Positions 1 through 7,122 of a stretch of 40,569 nt of DNA are shown here, in pieces. The stretch covers positions 1 to 40,569 of the forward strand of contig JBKBKV010000012.1 of assembly GCA_046294495.1 (NCBI GenBank), in the 5' to 3' direction. Both the position numbers and the translations under genes were made by a program. Each line of letters starts with the position of its first letter. The stretch's first letter is position 1. This DNA is from HRBIN23 sp046294495. GTDB lineage: Bacteria; Chloroflexota; Dehalococcoidia; Lucifugimonadales; HRBIN23. The notes beneath the pieces were generated by a model that saw only the letters and a list, made by a program, of their open reading frames with translations, made no database searches and was not told the DNA's origin.

Positions 1-287
1 ACAGGGGTGGGTGTGGGCGTAGGCGTGGGTGTGGCAGTGGGGGTCGGTGTGGGGGTAGGCGGCACTGGCGTGGCGGTAGGCGTAGGAGTGGGCGTGGGGG
101 TGGGGGTGGGAGTTGGCGTAGGCGTGGGCGTAGGTGTAGGAGGCACCGGCGTGGGCGTAGGTGTAGGAGGCACCGGTGTGGGGGTGGGAGTGGGGGGCAC
201 AGGCGTGGGGGTCGGGGTAGGTGTAGGGCTTGTGCACGCCCCTAACACCAGAGCAAGACCCAGCACAAGTCCCAGTAACAAACGCAT
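1..287 (-). CDS. Pro-Thr-rich lipoprotein, N-terminal part (runs off window edge)
   Basis: Read on the minus strand, an ATG at 287 preceded by GGAGGAGCGCG opens a frame that stays open to the window edge. The first 18 residues are a lipoprotein signal peptide (Met-Arg, a Leu/Val/Gly core, then lipobox LGAC at 15-18), so the mature protein should be anchored to the outer membrane leaflet face through Cys18. After that come about 75 residues made almost only of Thr-Pro dipeptides broken by PVPP units, a low-complexity linker typical of secreted proteins of Chloroflexota and actinobacteria. The functional domain lies beyond the left edge, so no function can be given. The plus-strand Gly-Val reading of the same bases is its shadow: it has no ribosome site and no protein-like composition. 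Confidence 0.8.
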   Translation of the reverse strand, partial: MRLLLGLVLGLALVLGACTSPTPTPTPTPVPPTPTPTPVPPTPTPTPVPPTPTPTPTPTPTPTPTPTPTPTATPVPPTPTPTPTATPTPTPTPTP

Positions 288-590
288 CGCGCTCCTCCGG
301 CCAGCGATCAATCTCTGGCTTGTTAGCATACCACAAAGGCCGCCTCGCCGCATGTGGAAAAGTGGCCCTCTTTCTGTGGAAAAGTCCCTTCACCTGTGGA
401 TATCCCCACGCCTTGCACTTCGCCTAACCAGCCTCCTTAGAGACCCACATCTGCTCCCTCCACACAGCCTATAAGTTTTCTATGATTACACCTACACACG
501 TTCCACACAGTGGCTCAACCCGTGTGTGCTACGCTGTTCCATAGGGAAGTCACACTTACAGCGCCATGGAGACTACTAGGTTCTCTGCAA
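288..590. promoter_or_regulatory. Divergent intergenic region with oriC-like DnaA-box cluster
   Basis: This is the longest fully gene-free gap with a clear internal structure. Three same-direction elements, TGTGGAAAA (353-361), TGTGGAAAA (375-383) and TGTGGATAT (395-403), lie 22 and 20 bp apart, about two helical turns. Two reverse-direction TCCACACAG elements follow at 459-467 and 502-510. Between them is a small AT-rich stretch (469-488). An inverted repeat ACACACG/CGTGTGT (494-500, 521-527) surrounds the last element. TTTTCCACA and TTATCCACA are known DnaA-box forms, so this may be a replication origin or a DnaA-regulated promoter region. It must also hold the promoters of obg and of the lipoprotein; I see no clean -35/-10 pair. 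Confidence 0.45.
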
Positions 591-1853
591 ATGATTGACA
601 TAGTAGAGATTAGTGTAAGGGGCGGAGATGGGGGTGATGGGGTGGTGAGTTTCCGACGGGAGCGGTATGTGCCACGGGGTGGGCCAGACGGCGGGGACGG
701 TGGCAAGGGAGGGGATGTTTGGTTGGAGGCCGACGCCTCCGTGGTTAGTCTGCAGGAGTATGCCTTCGGAATGGTGTATCGCGGGGGTGACGGGGGGCAT
801 GGGAGCGGGAAACGGCGACGGGGGAGGGATGGTAAGCCTTTGGTGCTGCGGGTGCCTGTGGGGACAGTAGTCTTCCGTCGGGTGGATGGGCACTGGAAAC
901 AGGAGGCGGACCTGTCCACACCCGGGGCGCGCTACCTGGCGGCATACGGTGGGCGTGGTGGCAGGGGCAACTGGTGGTGGGTGTCGCCCACCAATCAGGA
1001 GCCGCTCTTGGCGGAGGTGGGCGAGCCGGGGGAGGAGGTGCTCCTGCGGCTGGAGGTGAAACTTCTGGCCGATGTGGGTCTTATAGGGAAACCCAACGCC
1101 GGGAAGTCTACCCTCCTCTCCCGTATCTCCCGTGCACACCCAAAAGTCGCCCCCTATCCATTTACCACCGTGGAGCCTGTGCTTGGCGTTGTGCGGTGGA
1201 AGGGCCAAGAGTTTGTGGCCATGGAGGTGCCGGGGCTGATCCCTGGTGCCCACGCTGGTGCCGGGCTGGGCACCGATTTCCTTCGCCACGCCGAGCGGAC
1301 GCGTCTGCTGGTGCACCTGGTGGATGGCACCTCCCCCGACCCCCTGGGGGACTGGCGAGCGGTGGAGGAGGAGGTTCGGCTCTACGGGCACGGGCTGACG
1401 GCAAAGGCGCGTATCCTGGTGGTCAACAAGATGGACCTCCCTGAAGCGCAGGAAAGGCGGGGAGCAGTGGCAGACGCCTTCACCCGTGTGGGCCTTGTTC
1501 CCCTGTTCCTGTCGGCGGCAACGGGAGAGGGGGTAGATGCGCTGCTGGACACCCTGGTTGCGCGGCTTGGGGAGCGGGCCTCACCTGTGGGTGAAAGCCC
1601 TGCCCCTGTCTTCCGTCGTCCCCGCCCCCGGGAGGTGCGGCGGGTGAAGAGGGAGGGCCAGAAGTGGCGACTCTGCTGGGGGAGGGCGGAGCGCATCGCC
1701 ACCCTGCTGGTGCGCCAGAAGCGCCTCTCCTGGAAGGCATTTGCGCAGTTGCGCGCCGAACTGGAGAGGTTGGGGGCGGCGCAGGCCCTTGAGCAGGCCG
1801 GCGTGCAACCCGGGGATGGGGTGCTGATAGACGGGCTAGAACTGACCTGGTAG
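591..1853 (+). CDS. obg: Obg family GTPase (ribosome assembly)
   Basis: Obg is an essential GTPase linked to 50S subunit maturation and stress control. The 420-residue protein has all three domains: the glycine-rich Obg fold (about 1-158), the G domain (about 159-350) and a C-terminal OCT domain (about 365-420). Visible motifs are the P-loop GKPNAGKS (166-173), the double Thr of G2 (192-193) and NKMD (279-282). The G3 motif, normally DxPG, reads MEVPG (211-215), with Glu212 in place of Asp. The segment after the Gly-rich domain (GNWWWVSPTN) is also unusual. I chose ATG 591 because the protein then starts exactly at the family N-terminus (MIDIVEISVRGGDGG); the frame is open further upstream but that part looks non-coding. 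No strong ribosome site precedes it. Confidence 0.93.
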   Translation: MIDIVEISVRGGDGGDGVVSFRRERYVPRGGPDGGDGGKGGDVWLEADASVVSLQEYAFGMVYRGGDGGHGSGKRRRGRDGKPLVLRVPVGTVVFRRVDGHWKQEADLSTPGARYLAAYGGRGGRGNWWWVSPTNQEPLLAEVGEPGEEVLLRLEVKLLADVGLIGKPNAGKSTLLSRISRAHPKVAPYPFTTVEPVLGVVRWKGQEFVAMEVPGLIPGAHAGAGLGTDFLRHAERTRLLVHLVDGTSPDPLGDWRAVEEEVRLYGHGLTAKARILVVNKMDLPEAQERRGAVADAFTRVGLVPLFLSAATGEGVDALLDTLVARLGERASPVGESPAPVFRRPRPREVRRVKREGQKWRLCWGRAERIATLLVRQKRLSWKAFAQLRAELERLGAAQALEQAGVQPGDGVLIDGLELTW

Positions 1854-1876
1854 GGCCCCTGCCGGGGAAAGGGGCC
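1854..1876 (+). terminator. Hairpin just after obg (weak terminator or attenuator)
   Basis: A perfect 7-bp inverted repeat, GGCCCCT (1854-1860) and AGGGGCC (1870-1876), begins on the base after the obg stop codon. There is no T-tract after it, so intrinsic termination would be weak. It may reduce read-through into the DUF2520-panBC genes or protect the obg mRNA end. Confidence 0.35.
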
Positions 1877-1897
1877 TTGACAGCGGAGGGGTGAACG

Positions 1898-2815
1898 GTG
1901 CCGATGGATGTGCCTGTGGGCTTCCCAGGTGCTATAGGCTTCATTGGGGCGGGGAGCCTGGGGAGCGCCCTTGCCGTCGCTTTGTCTGGGGTCGGCTACC
2001 CAGTGCGAGCGGTGAACAGCCGAAGCCTTGCCTCGGCCCAGCGCATGGCAGGGCGTCTCCAGGGATGTCGCGTCTTCCCCTCTGCGCAGGGCGTGGCCGA
2101 CACCTGCGACCTGGTCTTCCTCACCACTCCTGACGACGCCATAGCAAGTGTGGCCGCCTCTGTGAAGTGGCGCCCTGGACAGGGGGTGGTGCACTGCTCC
2201 GGGGCGCAGACACTGGATGCATTGGCTCCTGCCAGGGCCTATGGGTCCATGCTAGGCTCCCTGCATCCCTTGCAGACCTTTGCAGGTGGCGAAGGGCCGG
2301 AGGTCTTCCAGGGTATCGCCTTCGCCGTAGAGGCTGACCCTCCCCTGCGCCCCATCCTTGAGGGCATAGCGAAGGCCCTTGGAGGATGGCCCATTGCTAT
2401 CGCCCCCCAGGACAGGCCCCTCTACCACATCAGCGCCGTTACAGTCTGCGGCTTCCTGGCCACCCTTGTGGCACTGGGCGCCGACCTGTGGGGGCGCTTC
2501 TCTGCCCCCAGCGACCGCGCCATAGCCCTGAAAGCCCTGCTCCCCCTGGCCAAAGCGACGGTAACGAGCCTGGAGCGTCAGGGTATCCCAGGTGCCCTAA
2601 CAGGCCCCTTTGTTAGGGGGGATGTGGGCACTATAATGGGGCACCTAGAGGCTCTGGCCAGGTCGGCCCCCCACTTCCGGCACCTCTACTGCCATCTGGG
2701 GATAGCCCAACTCCCCCTGGCCCAGGTGAAGGGATGTCTGACAGGTGTGCAGAGAAGCAGGATACAGCGTATACTGGAAAGTGCCCTCGGCACCTCCGAA
2801 GGCCCAGGGGGCTGA
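1898..2815 (+). CDS. DUF2520-type NAD(P)-binding oxidoreductase, probable PanG-like ketopantoate reductase
   Basis: The 305-residue protein begins with a Rossmann fold (IGFIGAGSLGSALA, about 13-26) and continues with the all-helical C-terminal domain of the DUF2520 family, which resembles F420-dependent NADP reductases and 6-phosphogluconate dehydrogenase-like enzymes. GTG 1898 was chosen because GGAGGGG lies 7 bases upstream. The gene sits 65 bp before panB and panC, both in the same direction, and no classical panE is in the window. Some DUF2520-like proteins (PanG) are known to reduce ketopantoate to pantoate, the step between PanB and PanC, so this assignment is likely from context but rests on inference. 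Another short-chain 2-oxoacid or beta-hydroxyacid reductase role remains possible. Confidence 0.75.
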   Translation: MPMDVPVGFPGAIGFIGAGSLGSALAVALSGVGYPVRAVNSRSLASAQRMAGRLQGCRVFPSAQGVADTCDLVFLTTPDDAIASVAASVKWRPGQGVVHCSGAQTLDALAPARAYGSMLGSLHPLQTFAGGEGPEVFQGIAFAVEADPPLRPILEGIAKALGGWPIAIAPQDRPLYHISAVTVCGFLATLVALGADLWGRFSAPSDRAIALKALLPLAKATVTSLERQGIPGALTGPFVRGDVGTIMGHLEALARSAPHFRHLYCHLGIAQLPLAQVKGCLTGVQRSRIQRILESALGTSEGPGG

Positions 2816-2880
2816 CAGAGGTTTTACACCGGCGACAATGGGCGCTACCCCGCCTAAGGGGAGCGCACCAAGGAGGGCAT

Positions 2881-3714
2881 ATGCGCCTTACCATTCGTGA
2901 CATCCAGGAGATGAAGCGGCGAGGGGAGCGGATCCCTATGCTGACTGCCTACGACTACACCACGGCCAAACTCCTGGATGAAGCCGGCATCCCCCTTATC
3001 CTGGTGGGTGATAGCCTGGGACAGGTGGTCCTGGGCTACGACTCCACCATTCCGGTAACCCTGGAGGACATGCTCCACCATACCAAGGCAGTTGTGCGTG
3101 GGGCTAGGCGCGCCCTGGTGGTCGCTGATATGCCCTTTATGACCTACGCAGAGCCTGCCCAGGCCCTGGCCAACGCTGCCCGTTTGGTGCAGGAGGCGGG
3201 AGCGGGTGTGGTGAAGGTGGAAGGGGGGCGTCGGGTGGCGGAGACGGTGCGCCGCATAGTGGAGTGGGGCATTCCGGTGATGGGGCATATTGGCCTCACG
3301 CCCCAGTCGGTGCACCAACTGGGGGGCTACAGGGTGCAGGGGAGGAGCCGAGAGGCCGCTGCCGCTCTCTTGGCCGACGCCCTGGCCCTGGAGGCGGCTG
3401 GGGCCTTCGCCCTGGTGCTGGAACTAGTGCCCATCCCTCTTGCCCGGCTTATTACCCAGCGCCTGCGCATACCCACTATTGGTATCGGCGCCGGCCCATT
3501 CTGCGATGGGCAGGTGCAGGTGATACACGACATGCTGGGCCTCTACACCGACTTCGTCCCCAAGCACTGCCGCCGCTACGCAGACCTGGCCGGCGTTATT
3601 CGTGAGGCGGTATCTCGCTACGGGGAGGAGGTGCGTCAGGGGTCCTTCCCGTCAGAGAAGGAGAGTTTCAGCATGGACGAGGCGCTCCTGGCCGACCTTC
3701 AGACCGCGGCCTAG
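2881..3714 (+). CDS. panB: 3-methyl-2-oxobutanoate hydroxymethyltransferase
   Basis: PanB transfers a hydroxymethyl group from methylene-tetrahydrofolate to 2-oxoisovalerate, giving ketopantoate. The 277-residue length matches the family. Recognisable blocks are LTAYDYTTAKLLDEAGI near the start, GDSLGQVVLGYDSTIPVT (about 44-61), the KVEGG loop with the catalytic Glu, HIGLTPQS, and IGIGAGPFCDGQVQVIHDM. ATG 2881 follows AAGGAGGGCAT; a longer in-frame extension upstream would overlap the preceding gene and shows no family similarity. panC starts 9 bases after the stop, so the two are surely co-transcribed. Confidence 0.96.
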   Translation: MRLTIRDIQEMKRRGERIPMLTAYDYTTAKLLDEAGIPLILVGDSLGQVVLGYDSTIPVTLEDMLHHTKAVVRGARRALVVADMPFMTYAEPAQALANAARLVQEAGAGVVKVEGGRRVAETVRRIVEWGIPVMGHIGLTPQSVHQLGGYRVQGRSREAAAALLADALALEAAGAFALVLELVPIPLARLITQRLRIPTIGIGAGPFCDGQVQVIHDMLGLYTDFVPKHCRRYADLAGVIREAVSRYGEEVRQGSFPSEKESFSMDEALLADLQTAA

Positions 3715-3723
3715 GAGGTCCCC

Positions 3724-4557
3724 ATGCAGGTGGTAGAGAGCGTCCCCGCTCTGCGCGACGCCCTGGCCCCTTTGCCACGCCCCCTGGGGCTGGTGCCCAC
3801 CATGGGCTACCTCCACCGGGGGCACCTGGCCCTGGTGCGCTGTGCCCGCGTCCGCAACGCCAGCGTGGCGGTAAGCATCTTCGTGAACCCCGCGCAGTTC
3901 GGCCCCCATGAAGACCTGGCAAGATACCCGCGCGACCTCCCGCGCGACCTCGCTCTCCTGGAGAAAGAGAGAGTTGACCTGGTTTTCGCCCCACCTGCCG
4001 AGCAGATGTATCCTCCCGGCTACGATACCTGGGTGCAGGTGGAGAGGCTGGCCCAGCGCCTGGAGGGGGCCTCCCGTCCGGGCCACTTCCGGGGTGTGTG
4101 CACCGTCGTCCTGAAACTCTTCAACCTTTTTCGCCCAGAGCGGGCCTACTTCGGGCAGAAGGATGCCCAGCAGGCCCTGATAGTCCAGCGTATGGCCGCC
4201 GACCTGAATACAGGGGTAGAGGTTGTGGTGGTGCCCACTGTGCGGGAGGCCGACGGCCTGGCCATGTCCAGCCGCAATGTCTACCTCAACCCCCAGGAGC
4301 GCCAAGCGGCCACGGTGCTCTACCGCGCCCTCTCCCTGGCGCGCACCCTTTATGAGGATGGGGAGCGCAATGCCGAGGTCATACGAGAGCGCATGCGCTC
4401 CCTGCTGCAGCAGGAGCCCCTGGCCCGCATAGACTACATCAGCATTGCCAACGCCCAGACCCTGGAGGAACTGGAGCGCCTGGACCGCCCTGCCCTGGTC
4501 TCCCTGGCTGTTTTTATCGGTAGCACACGCCTGATAGACAATATTACACTAGGCTAA
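3724..4557 (+). CDS. panC: Pantoate--beta-alanine ligase (pantothenate synthetase)
   Basis: PanC joins pantoate and beta-alanine using ATP and releases AMP. The 277-residue protein has the adenylate-forming HxGH signature in PTMGYLHRGH (26-35), the FVNPAQF block, FGQKDAQQ and the SSRNVYL loop that binds ATP phosphates, all intact. AGGAGGT precedes ATG 3724 in the 9-bp gap after panB. It is the last gene of the DUF2520-panB-panC group. panD, which would supply beta-alanine, is not in this window. Confidence 0.96.
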   Translation: MQVVESVPALRDALAPLPRPLGLVPTMGYLHRGHLALVRCARVRNASVAVSIFVNPAQFGPHEDLARYPRDLPRDLALLEKERVDLVFAPPAEQMYPPGYDTWVQVERLAQRLEGASRPGHFRGVCTVVLKLFNLFRPERAYFGQKDAQQALIVQRMAADLNTGVEVVVVPTVREADGLAMSSRNVYLNPQERQAATVLYRALSLARTLYEDGERNAEVIRERMRSLLQQEPLARIDYISIANAQTLEELERLDRPALVSLAVFIGSTRLIDNITLG

Positions 4558-4581
4558 AGGGGCAGGTCTACACCCATAACA

Positions 4582-4609
4582 TTGGGTGGGAAACGGCGTT
4601 TGTTATAAG
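4582..4609 (+). promoter_or_regulatory. Possible sigma-70-type promoter of the haem protein gene
   Basis: TTGGGT (4582-4587) and TATAAG (4604-4609) are separated by 16 bp, about 35 bp before the GTG start at 4645. The -35 match is only partial. A short palindrome AAACGGCGTTT overlaps the spacer. Confidence 0.35.
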
Positions 4610-4644
4610 AGGGTGGGCAATGCTACTTTGCTTGGAGGTGCCCT

Positions 4645-5145
4645 GTGCTCCGCCACATTCTGACAGTCATTGGGGGGCTTGTGGTGGTGGGCTTCGGTGT
4701 CCTGCAGGCTATCCCCTATGGTCGTGGCCATACCAATCCGCCGGTGCAGCAGGAGCCCCAGTGGGATAGCCCCCAGACACGCCAGTTGGTCGTTCGGGCG
4801 TGCTACGACTGCCACAGCAACCAGACCGTGTGGCCCTGGTATTCCTACATCGCCCCCGTCTCTTGGCTGGTCTACAAAGATGTGATGGAAGGGCGAGCCA
4901 AACTGAACTTCTCTGAAATGCCGCAGAAGGAAGCGCATGAAGCGGCAGAGTCTGTCCAGAAGGGGAGCATGCCTCCGCGTATCTACACCCTTATTCAGAG
5001 CAAGGCCCGCCTCTCCGCTGCGGAGAAACAGGCGCTGGTCGCTGGCTTGCGGGCCACCCTAGGAGGGAAGGAAACGCAGAAGGGGGAGGAGGCGAAGGAG
5101 GCGGAGGAGGCGGTGGAGGGGGCGGAGGAATATGAGGAGGACTAG
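4645..5145 (+). CDS. Membrane-anchored haem-binding domain protein (single CxxCH)
   Basis: The 166-residue protein starts with one membrane segment (about 5-22, LTVIGGLVVVGFGVL) that probably anchors it outside the membrane. A single c-type haem site, CYDCH (53-57), is followed by SNQTVWPWYSYIAPVSWLV, the block typical of the small 'haem-binding domain' family (PF14376-like). A conserved MPP segment around 108-110 could give the second axial ligand. The last 30 residues are almost all Glu, Ala, Gly and Lys, encoded by a purine-only GGAGGCG-type repeat, and are unlike the family core. GTG 4645 was chosen for the GGAGGTG just upstream. It stands alone, between panC and a convergent gene; the redox partner is unknown. 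Confidence 0.82.
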   Translation: MLRHILTVIGGLVVVGFGVLQAIPYGRGHTNPPVQQEPQWDSPQTRQLVVRACYDCHSNQTVWPWYSYIAPVSWLVYKDVMEGRAKLNFSEMPQKEAHEAAESVQKGSMPPRIYTLIQSKARLSAAEKQALVAGLRATLGGKETQKGEEAKEAEEAVEGAEEYEED

Positions 5146-5168
5146 AGCCGCCCCCAGCGTGTTTCCTT

Positions 5169-5182
5169 GCGGGGTAGCCCGC
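5169..5182. terminator. Short GC hairpin between convergent genes
   Basis: GCGGG and CCCGC (5169-5173, 5178-5182) form a 5-bp stem with a 4-base loop at the end of the minus-strand operon, overlapping the last base of its stop codon. No T-tract is present on either strand, so it is at best a weak bidirectional terminator. Confidence 0.25.
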
Positions 5183-6510
5183 TAAACGGCCCGGCGCCGG
5201 CGCAGGGCCAGGGCACCCAGCGCCAGCAGGAGCACACCCCCAACCGGCAGAGCGATGGCCAGGGCCTTCCCGAGGGTCCACCAGCCCGGGCGCGTCGTGA
5301 GCGTTAGGGTGATGGGTGCGTCTGGCTCCTGTGGGGGTGCCCCATCCTTGGGGGTAGCGCCCTCCCTCACCTCTTTGTGGCGCACCTTCCCCAGACTCTC
5401 TAGAGCGTCCAGCACACCGGGGAAGTCCTGGCGAAACACCCTCAACGAGATGTCAGCCCGTTCTTGGCCGTCCTGCACCGAGAGCACAATGCTGTCCACC
5501 GCTCCCTTGCGGGATGCCACCAGGGCCTTCACCTGCCCCACGCTTTGGGATACACGTGGCACCTCTATCCCTAGGGATGCCGAAGGTGGCGTGCCCACCT
5601 CCCGTGGAGGGGCGGTAAGGTTAAGGGTTATGGTGGCCATCTCCACCCGGCGCTCCAGGGCCCTCATCTGCCCTTGAAGGCGCTCTATCTCCCCCCGCAC
5701 ACGGGAGAGTTCGCGCTCAATGGTCAAGATGTCTCCCACGCTCTGGGCGCGTCCCAACAGGTTCAGGAGGCTCTGCTCCTGCCGCTGGAGGGCGCGCAGG
5801 CGAGCATCCAGGTCTATCATCTGCTCCGTAACATCCTGGCTCCCCAGGGTCTGTGTTACCACGGTGCCCAGGGCGCGCAGGCGCTCTAGGGCGGTGAAGA
5901 CCTGTTCCTGGGGCACGCGCAGGGTCATTGTGGCCTGCTGGCGCTCCTTGTCCTTCCCGCCTAAGAAGGACATCTGCTGGACGAAGCCCCCTAGCCCTTC
6001 GGCGATGGCGCGGGCTTGGGCGGCGGCGCTTTCCACCGAGGGCACCTCCAGGGCCAGGGAAGCGGTCATGATCACCTGGCGCTGGGCCGTTTCCAGCACC
6101 CCCGAAGGGGCGGGGGCACCTGTGTCCACATCCGTCTTTGCCCGCTCTGGGACGATGGCAGGGGCTGGCGTGGGTGTAGGGGCTCCGGCCGGCAAGGTGC
6201 CAGGGGGCTTAATGGTCTCTATTTCCACAGGCTGGGGGCCAGGGGCGGCCGGCACCCCTGCCCGCCACGGAGGGGAGGTAAATAGCCACGCCATTGATAC
6301 TCCCACCAGCAGGAGCAGGACAGCGGCGAAGGCGGGGGCAAGCCACCTGTAGAGGGGCATAGGGAGGCTCCTTGGTGCTGGGGGAGGCTGCAGGCGTGGG
6401 GCCAGGCGCGCCCACAGGTTGGGGGAGGCGCGCCGCCCCCCCACCTGCGCCTGGAAGAACTCCCCCAGGTATTGTTCCAGTTGCTCGTCCGATAGGCGTT
6501 TCTTCGCCAT
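5182..6510 (-). CDS. DUF4349 membrane protein, probable anti-sigma partner
   Basis: The 442-residue protein has a charged cytosolic N-terminus (1-50, MAKKRLSDEQLEQYLGEFFQ), a first membrane segment (about 53-72), a Pro/Ala/Thr-rich linker, a DUF4349 domain (about 145-410) with a central coiled coil of Arg/Glu/Gln heptads (about 230-290), a second membrane segment (about 415-435) and a final RRRR. ATG 6510 has GGAGGAAGGG before it, and lies only 5 bases after the sigma-factor stop codon. This pairing suggests that the short N-terminal region holds the sigma factor and the external part senses an envelope signal. No zinc-type anti-sigma motif (HxxxCxxC) is visible, so the anti-sigma role is inference from position and topology. 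Confidence 0.78.
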   Translation of the reverse strand: MAKKRLSDEQLEQYLGEFFQAQVGGRRASPNLWARLAPRLQPPPAPRSLPMPLYRWLAPAFAAVLLLLVGVSMAWLFTSPPWRAGVPAAPGPQPVEIETIKPPGTLPAGAPTPTPAPAIVPERAKTDVDTGAPAPSGVLETAQRQVIMTASLALEVPSVESAAAQARAIAEGLGGFVQQMSFLGGKDKERQQATMTLRVPQEQVFTALERLRALGTVVTQTLGSQDVTEQMIDLDARLRALQRQEQSLLNLLGRAQSVGDILTIERELSRVRGEIERLQGQMRALERRVEMATITLNLTAPPREVGTPPSASLGIEVPRVSQSVGQVKALVASRKGAVDSIVLSVQDGQERADISLRVFRQDFPGVLDALESLGKVRHKEVREGATPKDGAPPQEPDAPITLTLTTRPGWWTLGKALAIALPVGGVLLLALGALALRRRRAV

Positions 6511-6515
6511 ATGGC

Positions 6516-7058
6516 CTACCCTTCCTCCCCTAACTTCTCTTCCAGCGTCTCCCGCAGGTGCTGGAGCGCCCGATGCAGGCGAGACTTGACGGTGCCCTCT
6601 CGCCAGCCCAGGGTGTGGGCCACCTCGGGCACGGTGAGGCCTGTAAAGTAGCGGAGCAGGAGGGCCTGGCGGACCTCCGCCGGGAGGGAGGCCACCGCCT
6701 GGCGCAGGGCCTGGTGGCGCTCCTGTAGGATTACGGACTCCTCGGGGCTGGGGCCGCCGCTGTGGGGCGTCGCCTCGTTCAAGGGCACCGCTGATAGGGA
6801 GCGGCGGCGCTGGGCAGTGAGTGCCTTGTTCACCAGAATGCGCACAAGCCATGGCTTGAGTGGGCGTTGGGGGTCAAAGCCCCTGATGCCCCGCCACGCC
6901 GCCAGGAATGCCTCTTGCACCAGGTCCTCCGCTGTTCCAGCATCCCCGGTCATCAGGAAGGCGGTGCCGTAGAGGACATCCTGGTAGCGCTCCACAATGG
7001 TGCGGAACGCCTCCCGCTCCCCCTGCTGGCACCGGCGAAGGGCAGTCTCCTCGTCCAT
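6516..7058 (-). CDS. ECF-type RNA polymerase sigma factor
   Basis: The 180-residue protein shows sigma region 2 (about 20-85, with GTAEDLVQEAFLAAWRGI as the -10 recognition helix area) and region 4 (about 120-170, LPAEVRQALLLRYFTGLTV...EVAHTLGWREGTVKSRLHRAL, a helix-turn-helix for the -35). ATG 7058 is preceded by CAGGGAG and gives the family's usual short N-terminus; the frame extends upstream without family similarity. It is followed at 5 bases by the DUF4349 membrane gene, the usual sigma/anti-sigma order. The preceding TPP-enzyme gene ends 64 bp upstream, so it may share that transcript. Confidence 0.92.
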   Translation of the reverse strand: MDEETALRRCQQGEREAFRTIVERYQDVLYGTAFLMTGDAGTAEDLVQEAFLAAWRGIRGFDPQRPLKPWLVRILVNKALTAQRRRSLSAVPLNEATPHSGGPSPEESVILQERHQALRQAVASLPAEVRQALLLRYFTGLTVPEVAHTLGWREGTVKSRLHRALQHLRETLEEKLGEEG

Positions 7059-7122
7059 AGGTGCTCCCTGTGCCAGGGCGTATCTACAGAAGGATACTCC
7101 CCGGCGTGGCGTTTCGTTCCCC

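Noticed and set aside
1..230. Possible CRISPR array or tandem DNA repeat
   Set aside because: The GTGGGCGTAGG-type repeats are irregular and short and are explained by Thr-Pro codons; there are no unique spacers.
7..474. Plus-strand Gly-Val repeat frame of 155 codons
   Set aside because: It has no ribosome site and simple-sequence composition; the minus strand gives a lipoprotein signal peptide and Thr-Pro linker with a strong ribosome site over the same bases.
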